Assembly: GCF_001191005.1 (NCBI RefSeq)
Contig: NZ_CP012201.1
Coordinates: 496,001-560,000, forward strand
DNA: 64,000 nucleotides
Direction of reading: 5' to 3'
Origin: Massilia sp. NR 4-1
GTDB taxonomy: Bacteria > Pseudomonadota > Gammaproteobacteria > Burkholderiales > Burkholderiaceae_D
Below the pieces are notes generated by a model. It had not been told where the DNA came from and searched no databases. It was given only the letters and a program-made list of their open reading frames with translations. Of this stretch, positions 57,584 to 64,000 are shown one piece after another; within the stretch, counting starts at the first letter, position 1, and every line of letters begins with the position of its first letter. A program made the translations under genes and the position numbers.

Positions 57584-57587
57584 CAGC

Positions 57588-57613
57588 AGGGGCGCGCGCC
57601 GGCGCGCGCCCCT
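57588..57613. terminator. 26-bp perfect palindrome between convergent genes
   Basis: Starting 5 bases after the YbtQ-like stop, AGGGGCGCGCGCC (57588-57600) is followed at once by its exact reverse complement (57601-57613). It sits between this gene and the convergent AraC gene and could end transcription from both sides, although no T-tract is present. Confidence 0.5.
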
Positions 57614-57619
57614 GGCCGC

Positions 57620-58534
57620 CTACTGCGTCTGCGACTGGATGAATTCGCGCGGCGTCATGCCGAAATGGCGGCGGAACAGCTTGGTGAAATGGCTGGGATT
57701 GGCATAGCCGGTCTGCATCACCACTTCCGTGATGCTCAGATTGGTCCGGCTCAGCAGATTGGCGGCCGCCTGCATGCGCTTCTCCTGCAGATAGGCGTGC
57801 ACCGAGGTGCCGAACAGGGCCTTGAACCCTTCCTTGAGCTTGCGCTCGTTCAGATTGGCCGTATGCGCCAGCTCGGCCAGCGACCAGTTGTGGTCGAGCC
57901 GCGCCAGCAGGCATTCGCGCGCATGGTCCAGCTTCTTGTGGTCGCGCCGCTGCACGGCCGGGGCTTCGGCCAGCGCCGGCTCGTCCAGCAAGGCCGCCAC
58001 CAGCAGCGACAGCAGTTCCAGCGCCTTGCTGTGCAAGAAGAGCTGCTGCACCCCGGCCGGAGCGCGCTGGCGGAAGATCTGCTCGGCGATGGCGCGCATG
58101 GCCGAGGAGGCCGGGGTCTGGTACAGGAAGCTGTCCGGCCCGGCCGGGCGCAGGCTGGCCTGGGCCGCCAGCTGGCGCAGCATGGATTGCACCGGCATGC
58201 CCTGGATCTGCTGCAGCGTTTGCTCGGTGTAGTGGATTTCCACCGCGCGCAAATGCTGGCGGCCCGGCAGATGGGTTTCCGACATGCTGCTGTCCGGTGA
58301 ACAGAACAGCAAAGCCTGGTCGGGTGCATAGCGCACGCGCGCGCGGTTCTGCAGCACGGATTCGCCGCTGCCTTCGAGGAAAACGCAGACCGCCAGGCAG
58401 GGCGGCGATTCCGACTGCACCACGCAAGACTGCTCCGGGGTGTAATCGATATAGGAAATCTTCACGCCGGAGCCGGTGCTGAGCTCGTGGCGCGTCTGTT
58501 CAAACTGCATCGCGGTAGTGGGCGGGCTGGTCAT
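57620..58534 (-). CDS. AraC-family regulator, YbtA/PchR-like
   Basis: A 304-residue regulator with an N-terminal ligand-sensing domain and two C-terminal helix-turn-helix units: WSLAELAHTANLNERKLKEG (~203-222) and ITEVVMQTGYANPSHFTKLF (~253-272). In YbtA and PchR the N-domain senses the ferric siderophore and the protein activates receptor and synthesis genes. Its position at the edge of the locus with a Fur-type site upstream fits that role. The start at 58534 is the first ATG; an ATG eight codons later is also possible, and neither has a strong ribosome site. Confidence 0.88.
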   Translation of the reverse strand: MTSPPTTAMQFEQTRHELSTGSGVKISYIDYTPEQSCVVQSESPPCLAVCVFLEGSGESVLQNRARVRYAPDQALLFCSPDSSMSETHLPGRQHLRAVEIHYTEQTLQQIQGMPVQSMLRQLAAQASLRPAGPDSFLYQTPASSAMRAIAEQIFRQRAPAGVQQLFLHSKALELLSLLVAALLDEPALAEAPAVQRRDHKKLDHARECLLARLDHNWSLAELAHTANLNERKLKEGFKALFGTSVHAYLQEKRMQAAANLLSRTNLSITEVVMQTGYANPSHFTKLFRRHFGMTPREFIQSQTQ

Positions 58535-58931
58535 GGGGGCGGATGGAAAGCGATTGCCATATTAGCAGCATAACGGAATTGTAAATGAGAATCAATATCA
58601 TTTAAGGGGGCTGCCGGCAACTTTAGCGCTTCGCTATCGGCGCCGAAAAGGGGATCGGAATATATTCGGCGGCCGTGATTATTGGCGAGAATCGGGCGCT
58701 GCCGGTGCGCTACGCTACCTGTGGTCCCCGGCTCAAGCTTTACAGTTTGAGCATGCGGGCGGCAAGTTCTGCCGCCGTCCGCCGGCCGCTGCCGATGGCG
58801 CGAACGCCTCGTTCGAAGGTGCGTGCCGGCATGCTACTCGACACCCACTCGGGAACCTTCATCAGCGGTCTTGGATCGAACACCGGCAGGACAAGAAAGC
58901 TCACACAGTTGGCACTCATTGAGGAGGCAAC
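58535..58931. other. Intergenic region with AraC-gene promoter
   Basis: 397 bases without a convincing gene between the divergent AraC regulator and metalloprotease genes. It holds the Fur-like site at 58581-58599 and the GAGGAGG ribosome site just before 58932. A short open frame on the plus strand (from about 58675) has no homologue I know and no ribosome site. No clear promoter for the protease was found. Confidence 0.5.
58581..58599 (-). promoter_or_regulatory. Fur-box-like site upstream of the AraC regulator
   Basis: GTAAATGAGAATCAATATC matches the 19-bp Fur consensus at 15 of 19 positions and shares AAATGAGAAT with the site in the divergent promoter region. It lies 47 bases before the regulator start, so iron-loaded Fur would be expected to repress the activator gene too. 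Confidence 0.75.
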
Positions 58932-61361
58932 ATGAAAGCGAAACAGTCCAAGGGGGTGGCAGGCAAGGGCGACGATTGCGGCTGCGGCGCCAGCGAAGGC
59001 GCGGCGGCGGCTAACGGCAGCGCGGATTATGCCATGCCGCATGACGAAGCATTGGCCGCGGCCGGCCCGGGCGACGGCGGCATGCCCGGCCTGCAGCGCG
59101 TGGTGCGCAGCGCGGCGGGCGGCATGCCGAGCGCGCGCGGCATGGAGGGCGAGGAAGAGGGCGACGATAGCGGCATGCCCGGCGGGAACGGCATGGGCGG
59201 CGATGGCTTTGGCAGCGGGGGCGCCGGCGGAGGAGGCGGCGGAGCCGGTGGGCGCGACAATGACGCGCCTGCCGTGCGCCGGTGTGGCACCATGGACGTG
59301 CACCGCCGCCTGCTGTCGACCGTGCCCGAATATGCGCGGGCGCGCGACGAGATCGAAATCCAGACCGAACAGTTCGAACGCAATGGCGCCGTTTCGGCGC
59401 GCAGCGGCATCACCCGCATTCCGGTGGTGGTGCACGTGGTGTGGAATACCGCCGCGCAGAATATCAGCGACGCCCAGATCGCCAGCCAGATCGAGGTGCT
59501 GAACCGCGACTTCCGCCGCACCAATCCCGATGTGGCGCTGACGCCGGCGCCGTTTCTGCCCCTGGCCGCCGATTCGCGCATCGAATTCGCGCTAGCCACC
59601 ACCGACCCGGGCGGCGCGCCCACCAGCGGCATCGAGCGGCGCCAGACCACGGTGGCCAACTTCACCGACGACGACGCGGTCAAGGCGAACGCGAGCGGCG
59701 GCCTGAACGCCTGGCCCTCGGCGCGCTATCTGAATATCTGGGTCTGCCCGCTGGCCGGCGGCCTGCTCGGCTATGCCCAGTTCCCCGGCGGCCCGGCCGC
59801 CACCGACGGCGTGGTGATCCGCCAGTCGGCCTTCGGCACCACCGGCACGGCGGCCGCCCCTTTCAATCTGGGGCGCACGGCCACCCATGAAATCGGCCAT
59901 TGGCTCAACCTCAACCATATCTGGGGCGACGACGGCACCGGCTGCGCCGGCACCGACAATGTGGCGGACACGCCGAACCAGGGCGGCGCCAATACCGGCG
60001 CGCCGACCTTCCCGCGCGTCTCCTGCAGCAACGGGCCGAATGGCGACCTGTTCATGAACTATATGGATTATGTGGACGACCGCGCCATGTTCATGTTCAC
60101 CGCCGGCCAGGTGGCGCGCATGCAAGCCTGCCTGGACGGCGTGCGCAGCAGCATCGGCACCGAGGGTGTGGGCGCCATCCGGCGCAGCTCCTCGCCGGTG
60201 GTGGCCTGGGGCCCGAACCGGCTCGACACCTTCGTGCTCGGCACCAACCGCGCGCTCTACCATAAATGGTGGAACGGCTCGGCCTGGGGGCCGTCGGTCA
60301 CCGGTTATGAAAACCAGGGCGGCATCTGCACCAGCGTGCCGCAGGCCGTGTCCTGGGGCGCCAACCGGCTCGACGTCTTCGTCACCGGCACGGACAGCGC
60401 GCTCTACCACAAATGGTGGAACGGCTCGGCCTGGGGCCCGTCGCTGACCGGCTATGAAAACATGGGCGGCATCTGCGTCGGAGATCCGCGCATCGTGTCC
60501 TGGGACACCAACCGGCTCGACGTCTTCGTGCTCGGTACCAACCGCGCGCTCTACCATAAATGGTGGAACGGCTCGTCCTGGGGGCCGTCGCTGACCGGCT
60601 ATGAAAACATGGGCGGCATCTGCGTCGGCCAGCCGGAAGTGGTGTCCTGGGGCCCGAACCGGCTCGACATCTTCGTCATCGGCACCGACCGCGCGCTCTA
60701 CCATAAATGGTGGGACGGCTCGGCCTGGGGCCCGTCGCTGACCGGCTATGAGCGCCTGGGCGGGGTGTGCACCTCGGCCCCGCACGCCGTGGCCTGGGGC
60801 CCGAACCGGCTCGACATCTTCGTCACCGGCACCGATGGCGCGCTCTACCATAAATGGTGGAATGGCTCGTCCTGGGGACCGTCGCAAAACGGCTTCGAAC
60901 GGCTGGGCGGGGTGTGCGTCGGCGAACCGGAAGTGGTGGCCTGGGGTCCGAACCGGCTCGACATCTTCGTGCAGGGCACGGACAGCGCGCTGTACCACAA
61001 ATGGTGGGATGGCACGAATTGGGGACCGTCGGCCACCGGTTACGAGTTCATGGGCGGCATCCTCACCTCGCAACCGCGCGTGGCGTCGTGGGGCCCGAAC
61101 CGGCTCGACGTCTTCGTCACCGGCACGGACAGCGCGCTGTACCACAAGGCGTGGAACGGCAGCGCCTGGCTGCCCTCGGTCACCGGCTACGAGAACCTGG
61201 GCGGCGTGATCTCGGCCTTCCGCGAAGCGCCGCAGGCCCAGCCGCAAGGGACCCTGCTGCCGGCCCAGGAGGTGACGCCCGACCTGCAGACGCTGATCGT
61301 ACCGGCCGGCGCCTCCTTGCAGCGTGAGCTGCGCCAACCTTTGGGGAGCATGAACCCGTGA
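58932..61361 (+). CDS. M43 (pappalysin-like) metalloprotease with seven-bladed PLL-type propeller
   Basis: An 809-residue protein. Residues 1-110 are Gly/Met/Ala-rich with repeated MPG or MPS units and a CGCG motif, and no Sec signal. The protease domain (~115-415) has the zinc motif HEIGHWLNLNH (~319-329) and a Met-turn NYMDY (~377), as in M43 enzymes. Residues 419-761 are seven repeats of 49 residues of the form WGPNRLDVFVTGTDSALYHK followed by WWNGSAWGP; these match the repeat of fucose-binding PLL lectins, one blade each. It likely binds sugars on a target surface and cuts nearby protein. Strong GAGGAGG ribosome site. The gene overlaps a small partner gene by 4 bases. The export route is unclear. 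Confidence 0.85.
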   Translation: MKAKQSKGVAGKGDDCGCGASEGAAAANGSADYAMPHDEALAAAGPGDGGMPGLQRVVRSAAGGMPSARGMEGEEEGDDSGMPGGNGMGGDGFGSGGAGGGGGGAGGRDNDAPAVRRCGTMDVHRRLLSTVPEYARARDEIEIQTEQFERNGAVSARSGITRIPVVVHVVWNTAAQNISDAQIASQIEVLNRDFRRTNPDVALTPAPFLPLAADSRIEFALATTDPGGAPTSGIERRQTTVANFTDDDAVKANASGGLNAWPSARYLNIWVCPLAGGLLGYAQFPGGPAATDGVVIRQSAFGTTGTAAAPFNLGRTATHEIGHWLNLNHIWGDDGTGCAGTDNVADTPNQGGANTGAPTFPRVSCSNGPNGDLFMNYMDYVDDRAMFMFTAGQVARMQACLDGVRSSIGTEGVGAIRRSSSPVVAWGPNRLDTFVLGTNRALYHKWWNGSAWGPSVTGYENQGGICTSVPQAVSWGANRLDVFVTGTDSALYHKWWNGSAWGPSLTGYENMGGICVGDPRIVSWDTNRLDVFVLGTNRALYHKWWNGSSWGPSLTGYENMGGICVGQPEVVSWGPNRLDIFVIGTDRALYHKWWDGSAWGPSLTGYERLGGVCTSAPHAVAWGPNRLDIFVTGTDGALYHKWWNGSSWGPSQNGFERLGGVCVGEPEVVAWGPNRLDIFVQGTDSALYHKWWDGTNWGPSATGYEFMGGILTSQPRVASWGPNRLDVFVTGTDSALYHKAWNGSAWLPSVTGYENLGGVISAFREAPQAQPQGTLLPAQEVTPDLQTLIVPAGASLQRELRQPLGSMNP
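60186..61214 (+). repeat. Seven tandem 147-bp coding repeats (propeller blades)
   Basis: Seven in-frame copies of a 147-bp unit encode the blades of the lectin-like domain. The DNA copies are very similar (shared runs around the CGGCTCGAC and CGCGCTCTACCA positions), which points to recent duplication or conversion. The seventh differs most: it has KAWNG and WLPS in place of KWWNG and WGPS. Confidence 0.85.
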
Positions 61362-61666
61362 TCAACCTGACTGGCAGCTGGACCCATTCCTTTGAGGAAG
61401 ATGAAGGCAGTGTCCAGGTCTTCCGCCCGACGCAAGCGTTCGACTTTCCGCCGGCCCGGCGCGGCCGCGAAACGGTGGACTTCGGCATGGGCGGCGGACC
61501 GGTGGTGCGCGGCATGCCGGGGGCGGACGACCGCCAGCAGCATAGCCATGTCAACCTGACGGCCCTGGGCATGAACCGCTTCCGGCTGGAAGGGCCGGGC
61601 ATGCCGGGCCAGGTGTTCGAGCTGGTGGAGGCGCGGCCCGATGTCTTGAAGCTGCGCCAGGGCTGA
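61358..61666 (+). CDS. Small hypothetical protein coupled to the metalloprotease
   Basis: A 102-residue soluble protein starting at a GTG that overlaps the protease stop (GTGA). It has WTHSFEEDEGSVQVFRP at the N-terminus, PPARRGRETVDF, a GMPGADDRQQHSHV segment and a strand-like end. It shares short MPG motifs with the protease N-terminus. It is not recognised; a cytoplasmic inhibitor or a chaperone for the protease is possible from position alone. A strong terminator follows. Confidence 0.6.
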   Translation: MINLTGSWTHSFEEDEGSVQVFRPTQAFDFPPARRGRETVDFGMGGGPVVRGMPGADDRQQHSHVNLTALGMNRFRLEGPGMPGQVFELVEARPDVLKLRQG

Positions 61667-61695
61667 GCCAGCCTTGTCGCCAGGCGGTGGCAAGC

Positions 61696-61723
61696 AAGCC
61701 CGCGAGCGATCGCGGGCTTTTTT
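61696..61723 (+). terminator. Terminator after the protease operon
   Basis: AAGCCCGCGA (61696-61705) pairs perfectly with TCGCGGGCTT (61710-61719) over a GCGA loop and is followed by TTTT, 30 bases after the stop of the small gene. Confidence 0.85.
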
Positions 61724-61907
61724 CTTGCGCCGGTCTGTTCACCGCAGCATGGCGTGCCTGCGCCGCAAGAAACATTGAGTGACGCACAAGAGGAAAGTGC
61801 AACAATTGGAGAGATTTTTGCTGTTGAGTGAGCGCAGCGGGGTGAATTCTGGTATTATTTCTTTTAAATAACTAAAATTGTTATTAAGAAATATTTTTGA
61901 GGTTCCC

Positions 61908-62261
61908 ATGGAAGCCGATAAACCCGCCACCGACAGCATGTTCTTTGCCTGCGCCATGATCTTCCTGGTCGCCGCCGTGATGGCCGGCGGCTGGGGTACC
62001 CACCTGGTCTGGGGCGGGCTGTGCGCCGTCTACACCATGGGCGGGGTGATCGCGCGCCGCTGTGCCCGGCGACAGGAGGCGCAGGCCCAGGTGCAAGCCG
62101 AGGCTGCGGTCGCCGCCGCTGTCGCATCGGCGGCCGCAATGAGCGCGCCGGTTGCGCCGGTTGCGGCGCCATCGTTCAGCATGCTGCAAGCCGTCCCAGC
62201 CGGTGCCATGCATCCCATGGCGGCCAACACCGCGCGCCGCGCGCCGGCCGTCGCCGGCTGA
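61908..62261 (+). CDS. Small membrane protein with Ala-rich tail, unknown
   Basis: A 117-residue protein: two hydrophobic stretches (~11-28 and ~33-47) around a short GGWGTH turn, an Arg-rich RRCARRQ segment, then an Ala/Pro/Val-rich tail. The ATG at 61908 has GAGG upstream; an earlier in-frame ATG lies in an AT-rich leader and is less likely. No family is recognised. The AT-rich 140 bases before it probably hold its promoter. Confidence 0.55.
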   Translation: MEADKPATDSMFFACAMIFLVAAVMAGGWGTHLVWGGLCAVYTMGGVIARRCARRQEAQAQVQAEAAVAAAVASAAAMSAPVAPVAAPSFSMLQAVPAGAMHPMAANTARRAPAVAG

Positions 62262-62319
62262 AGCACGCGGCCGGGCGGCCGATGTTACCATTGTGTAAGT
62301 CAACAAGGAGTCTTACACA

Positions 62320-63825
62320 ATGTCCAGCCGCCCCTTTGCCGCCCCCCTGCAATTCACCGATCCCGCCGCCGCCCTGGCCCAGGTCCAGGCGCTGTACGAT
62401 GGCAGCATCCGCCATCTGCGCGAATCGCTGCAGCGCTTTGTCGAAGGCGACACCCCGGCCGAACATGTGCGCGCCTGCTACCCCTATGTGCGCATCCAGA
62501 CCGAAACCGTGGCGCGCGCCGATTCGCGCCTGTCCTACGGCTTCGTGGCCGGCCCCGGCGTCTTCGAAACCACGCTGACCCGGCCCGACCTGTTCGCGCG
62601 CTACTACCTCGAACAATTCCGCCTGCTGCTGAAAAACCATGGCCAGCACAAGCCGGTCCAGCTCGAAGTGGGTTTGAGCGCCCAGCCGATTCCCATCCAT
62701 TTCTCGTTTGCCGAGCACGACCACATTGAAGGCAGCATGGACGCTGAACGGCGCCTGCTGATGCGCGACGTTTTCGACCTGCCCGACCTGGCGGCCATGG
62801 ACGACGGCATCCCCAACGGCACCTTCGAACCGGCGCCGGGCGAAGCCCAGCCCCTGGCCCTGTTCACCGCGCCGCGCGTCGACTACTCGCTGCAGCGCCT
62901 GCGCCATTACACCGGCACCTCGCCCGAGCACTTCCAGAACTTCGTCCTGTTCACCAACTACCAGTTCTATATCGATGAATTCGTGCGTCTCGGCCACGAC
63001 ATCATGCGCCAGCCGGCCGACGGCCAGCAAGCCAATGGCTATATCGCCTTTGTCGAACCGGGCAATATCGTCACGCGCCGTGTCGGCCAGGCCATGCAGC
63101 CGGGCGACGCCCTCGGCAGCCAGCCGCCGCGCCTGCCGCAGATGCCGGGCTACCACCTGATCCGCGCCGACGGCAGCGGCATCAGCATGGTCAATATCGG
63201 CGTCGGCCCCGCCAATGCCAAGACCATCACCGACCACATCGCCGTGCTGCGCCCGCACGCCTGGCTCATGCTGGGCCACTGCGCCGGTCTGCGCAATACC
63301 CAGCAGCTGGGCGACTACGTCTTGGCCCACGGCTATGTGCGTGAAGACCATGTGCTCGACGAAGACCTGCCGCTGTGGGTGCCGATCCCGCCGCTGGCCG
63401 AAGTGCAAGTGGCGATCGAACAAGCCGTCGCCGAAGTCACCCAGCTGCAGGGGCATGATCTCAAACGCGTGATGCGCACCGGCACCGTCGCCAGCACCGA
63501 CAACCGCAACTGGGAACTGCTGCCGCAGCGCACGCCCGAACGCCGCTTCAGCCAAAGCCGCGCCGTCGCCCTCGACATGGAAAGCGCCACCATTGCCGCC
63601 AACGGCTTCCGCTTCCGCGTCCCGTATGGCACGCTGCTTTGCGTCAGCGACAAGCCCATGCACGGCGAAATCAAGCTGCCCGGCATGGCCAACCAGTTCT
63701 ACCGCGAACGCGTCGACCAGCACCTGCGCATCGGCGTGCGCGCGCTGGAGCTACTGCGCGCCCTCGGCACCGACAAGCTCCACAGCCGCAAACTGCGCAG
63801 CTTCGCCGAAGTCGCCTTCCAATAA
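62320..63825 (+). CDS. amn: AMP nucleosidase
   Basis: A 501-residue cytoplasmic enzyme that splits AMP into adenine and ribose 5-phosphate. The N-terminal regulatory domain (~1-200) includes HFSFAEHDHIEGSM; the catalytic nucleoside-phosphorylase-like domain follows, with NYQFYIDEFVRLG, GHCAGLRNTQQLGDYVLAHGY and a C-terminal LDMESATIAANGFRFRVPYGTLLCVSDKP block. The length fits the family. The start has AAGGAG nine bases upstream. It stands alone. Confidence 0.93.
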   Translation: MSSRPFAAPLQFTDPAAALAQVQALYDGSIRHLRESLQRFVEGDTPAEHVRACYPYVRIQTETVARADSRLSYGFVAGPGVFETTLTRPDLFARYYLEQFRLLLKNHGQHKPVQLEVGLSAQPIPIHFSFAEHDHIEGSMDAERRLLMRDVFDLPDLAAMDDGIPNGTFEPAPGEAQPLALFTAPRVDYSLQRLRHYTGTSPEHFQNFVLFTNYQFYIDEFVRLGHDIMRQPADGQQANGYIAFVEPGNIVTRRVGQAMQPGDALGSQPPRLPQMPGYHLIRADGSGISMVNIGVGPANAKTITDHIAVLRPHAWLMLGHCAGLRNTQQLGDYVLAHGYVREDHVLDEDLPLWVPIPPLAEVQVAIEQAVAEVTQLQGHDLKRVMRTGTVASTDNRNWELLPQRTPERRFSQSRAVALDMESATIAANGFRFRVPYGTLLCVSDKPMHGEIKLPGMANQFYRERVDQHLRIGVRALELLRALGTDKLHSRKLRSFAEVAFQ

Positions 63826-63847
63826 GCCCCGTACCACAGCCCGGCCC

Positions 63848-63884
63848 GTGTCCGATTTTGGGGCCAGACCCCAAAATCGGACAC
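63848..63884. repeat. 16-bp-arm palindrome, REP-like intergenic repeat
   Basis: GTGTCCGATTTTGGGG (63848-63863) and its exact reverse complement CCCCAAAATCGGACAC (63869-63884) flank a CCAGA loop, 22 bases after the amn stop. It looks like the dispersed intergenic palindromes of Oxalobacteraceae. It may also act as a terminator for amn. The start of a RAYT-like transposase gene follows 77 bases later. Confidence 0.7.
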
Positions 63885-63960
63885 GGACTCAGCTGCAGGT
63901 TCAGGTGCGAGCTTGATCTGTGTCTGTGTCTCTCATCGGTGTGAGGCATACAGTGAAGGC

Positions 63961-64000
63961 ATGAGCCGGCATGCACGCATTGAATTTCCTGGGGCGCTAT
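63961..64000 (+). CDS. REP-associated tyrosine transposase (RAYT), N-terminal fragment
   Basis: Only 13 codons are in the window. They read MSRHARIEFPGAL, which matches the conserved start of IS200/RAYT-type Y1 transposases (R-x-A-R-x-E-x-P-G-A-x-Y-H). The catalytic HUH and tyrosine residues would lie beyond the window. The nearby palindrome could be one of its substrates. Confidence 0.6.
   Translation, partial: MSRHARIEFPGAL

Noticed and set aside
58675..58935. Possible 86-codon gene before the metalloprotease
   Set aside because: No ribosome site, no known family, and it runs into the protease ribosome site.
60186..61214. CRISPR-like tandem repeat
   Set aside because: The 147-bp units are in frame, without spacers, and encode propeller blades.
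63671..63976. Small frames on both strands across the palindrome after amn
   Set aside because: They owe their length to the palindrome and to amn codons; no independent support.

Overview
The window is a high-GC chromosomal segment whose gene content and codon use fit a betaproteobacterium of the Oxalobacteraceae (Massilia, Duganella or Janthinobacterium type); this is inferred from protein resemblance, as there is no rRNA in the window. No rRNA, tRNA or CRISPR array was seen.

Layout. 1-0.4 kb: 3' end of a penicillin-binding protein 1C gene. 0.5-7.1 kb (minus): a TonB-dependent receptor followed by an ABC-2 type transporter (ATPase and two large permeases), with a separately transcribed Fur/Zur-family regulator; the receptor promoter is bracketed by two matching inverted repeats. 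7.1-9.7 kb (minus): an aromatic amino-acid permease and a protein with residues reminiscent of edema-factor/ExoY nucleotidyl cyclases. 9.9-19.2 kb (plus): a complete clade I nitrous oxide reductase locus, nosZ-R-D-F-Y-L, then a small cytochrome c and an ApbE flavin transferase, with an FNR/DNR-type box ahead of nosZ. 19.4-22.4 kb: an exported zinc phospholipase C/P1-nuclease-like protein with a parvulin isomerase and an unknown exported protein. 22.5-23.8 kb: a small membrane protein and a HAD phosphatase.

23.9-58.6 kb is a siderophore locus of the yersiniabactin/micacocidin/agrochelin type built from two divergent operons. The minus operon encodes a 4306-residue hybrid (FAAL-ACP-KS-AT-KR-ACP-Cy-A[MT]-PCP-Cy-PCP), an AT-less PKS (KS-MT-KR-ACP-ACP-degenerate Cy), a thiazolinyl imine reductase, a methyltransferase-thioesterase fusion and a phosphopantetheinyl transferase. 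The plus operon encodes a FyuA-like receptor, an RhtX/FptX/YbtX-like carrier, a second methyltransferase-thioesterase fusion, a flavin monooxygenase and a YbtP/YbtQ-like ABC pair. A YbtA/PchR-like AraC regulator sits convergently at the end. Fur-box-like sites lie in the divergent promoter region and upstream of the AraC gene. The predicted assembly starts from a free fatty acid made into an alkyl-aromatic acid, adds two cysteine-derived rings and ends with a methylated, ketoreduced C2 unit; the usual last thiazoline module (Cy-MT-PCP-TE) is missing or decayed. A 7-G tract shifts the end of the PKS gene out of frame and makes it read through into the reductase gene.

58.9-64 kb (plus): an M43-type metalloprotease with a seven-repeat lectin-like propeller and a small partner gene, a small membrane protein, AMP nucleosidase, a 16-bp-arm palindrome and the first codons of a REP-associated transposase cut by the window end.
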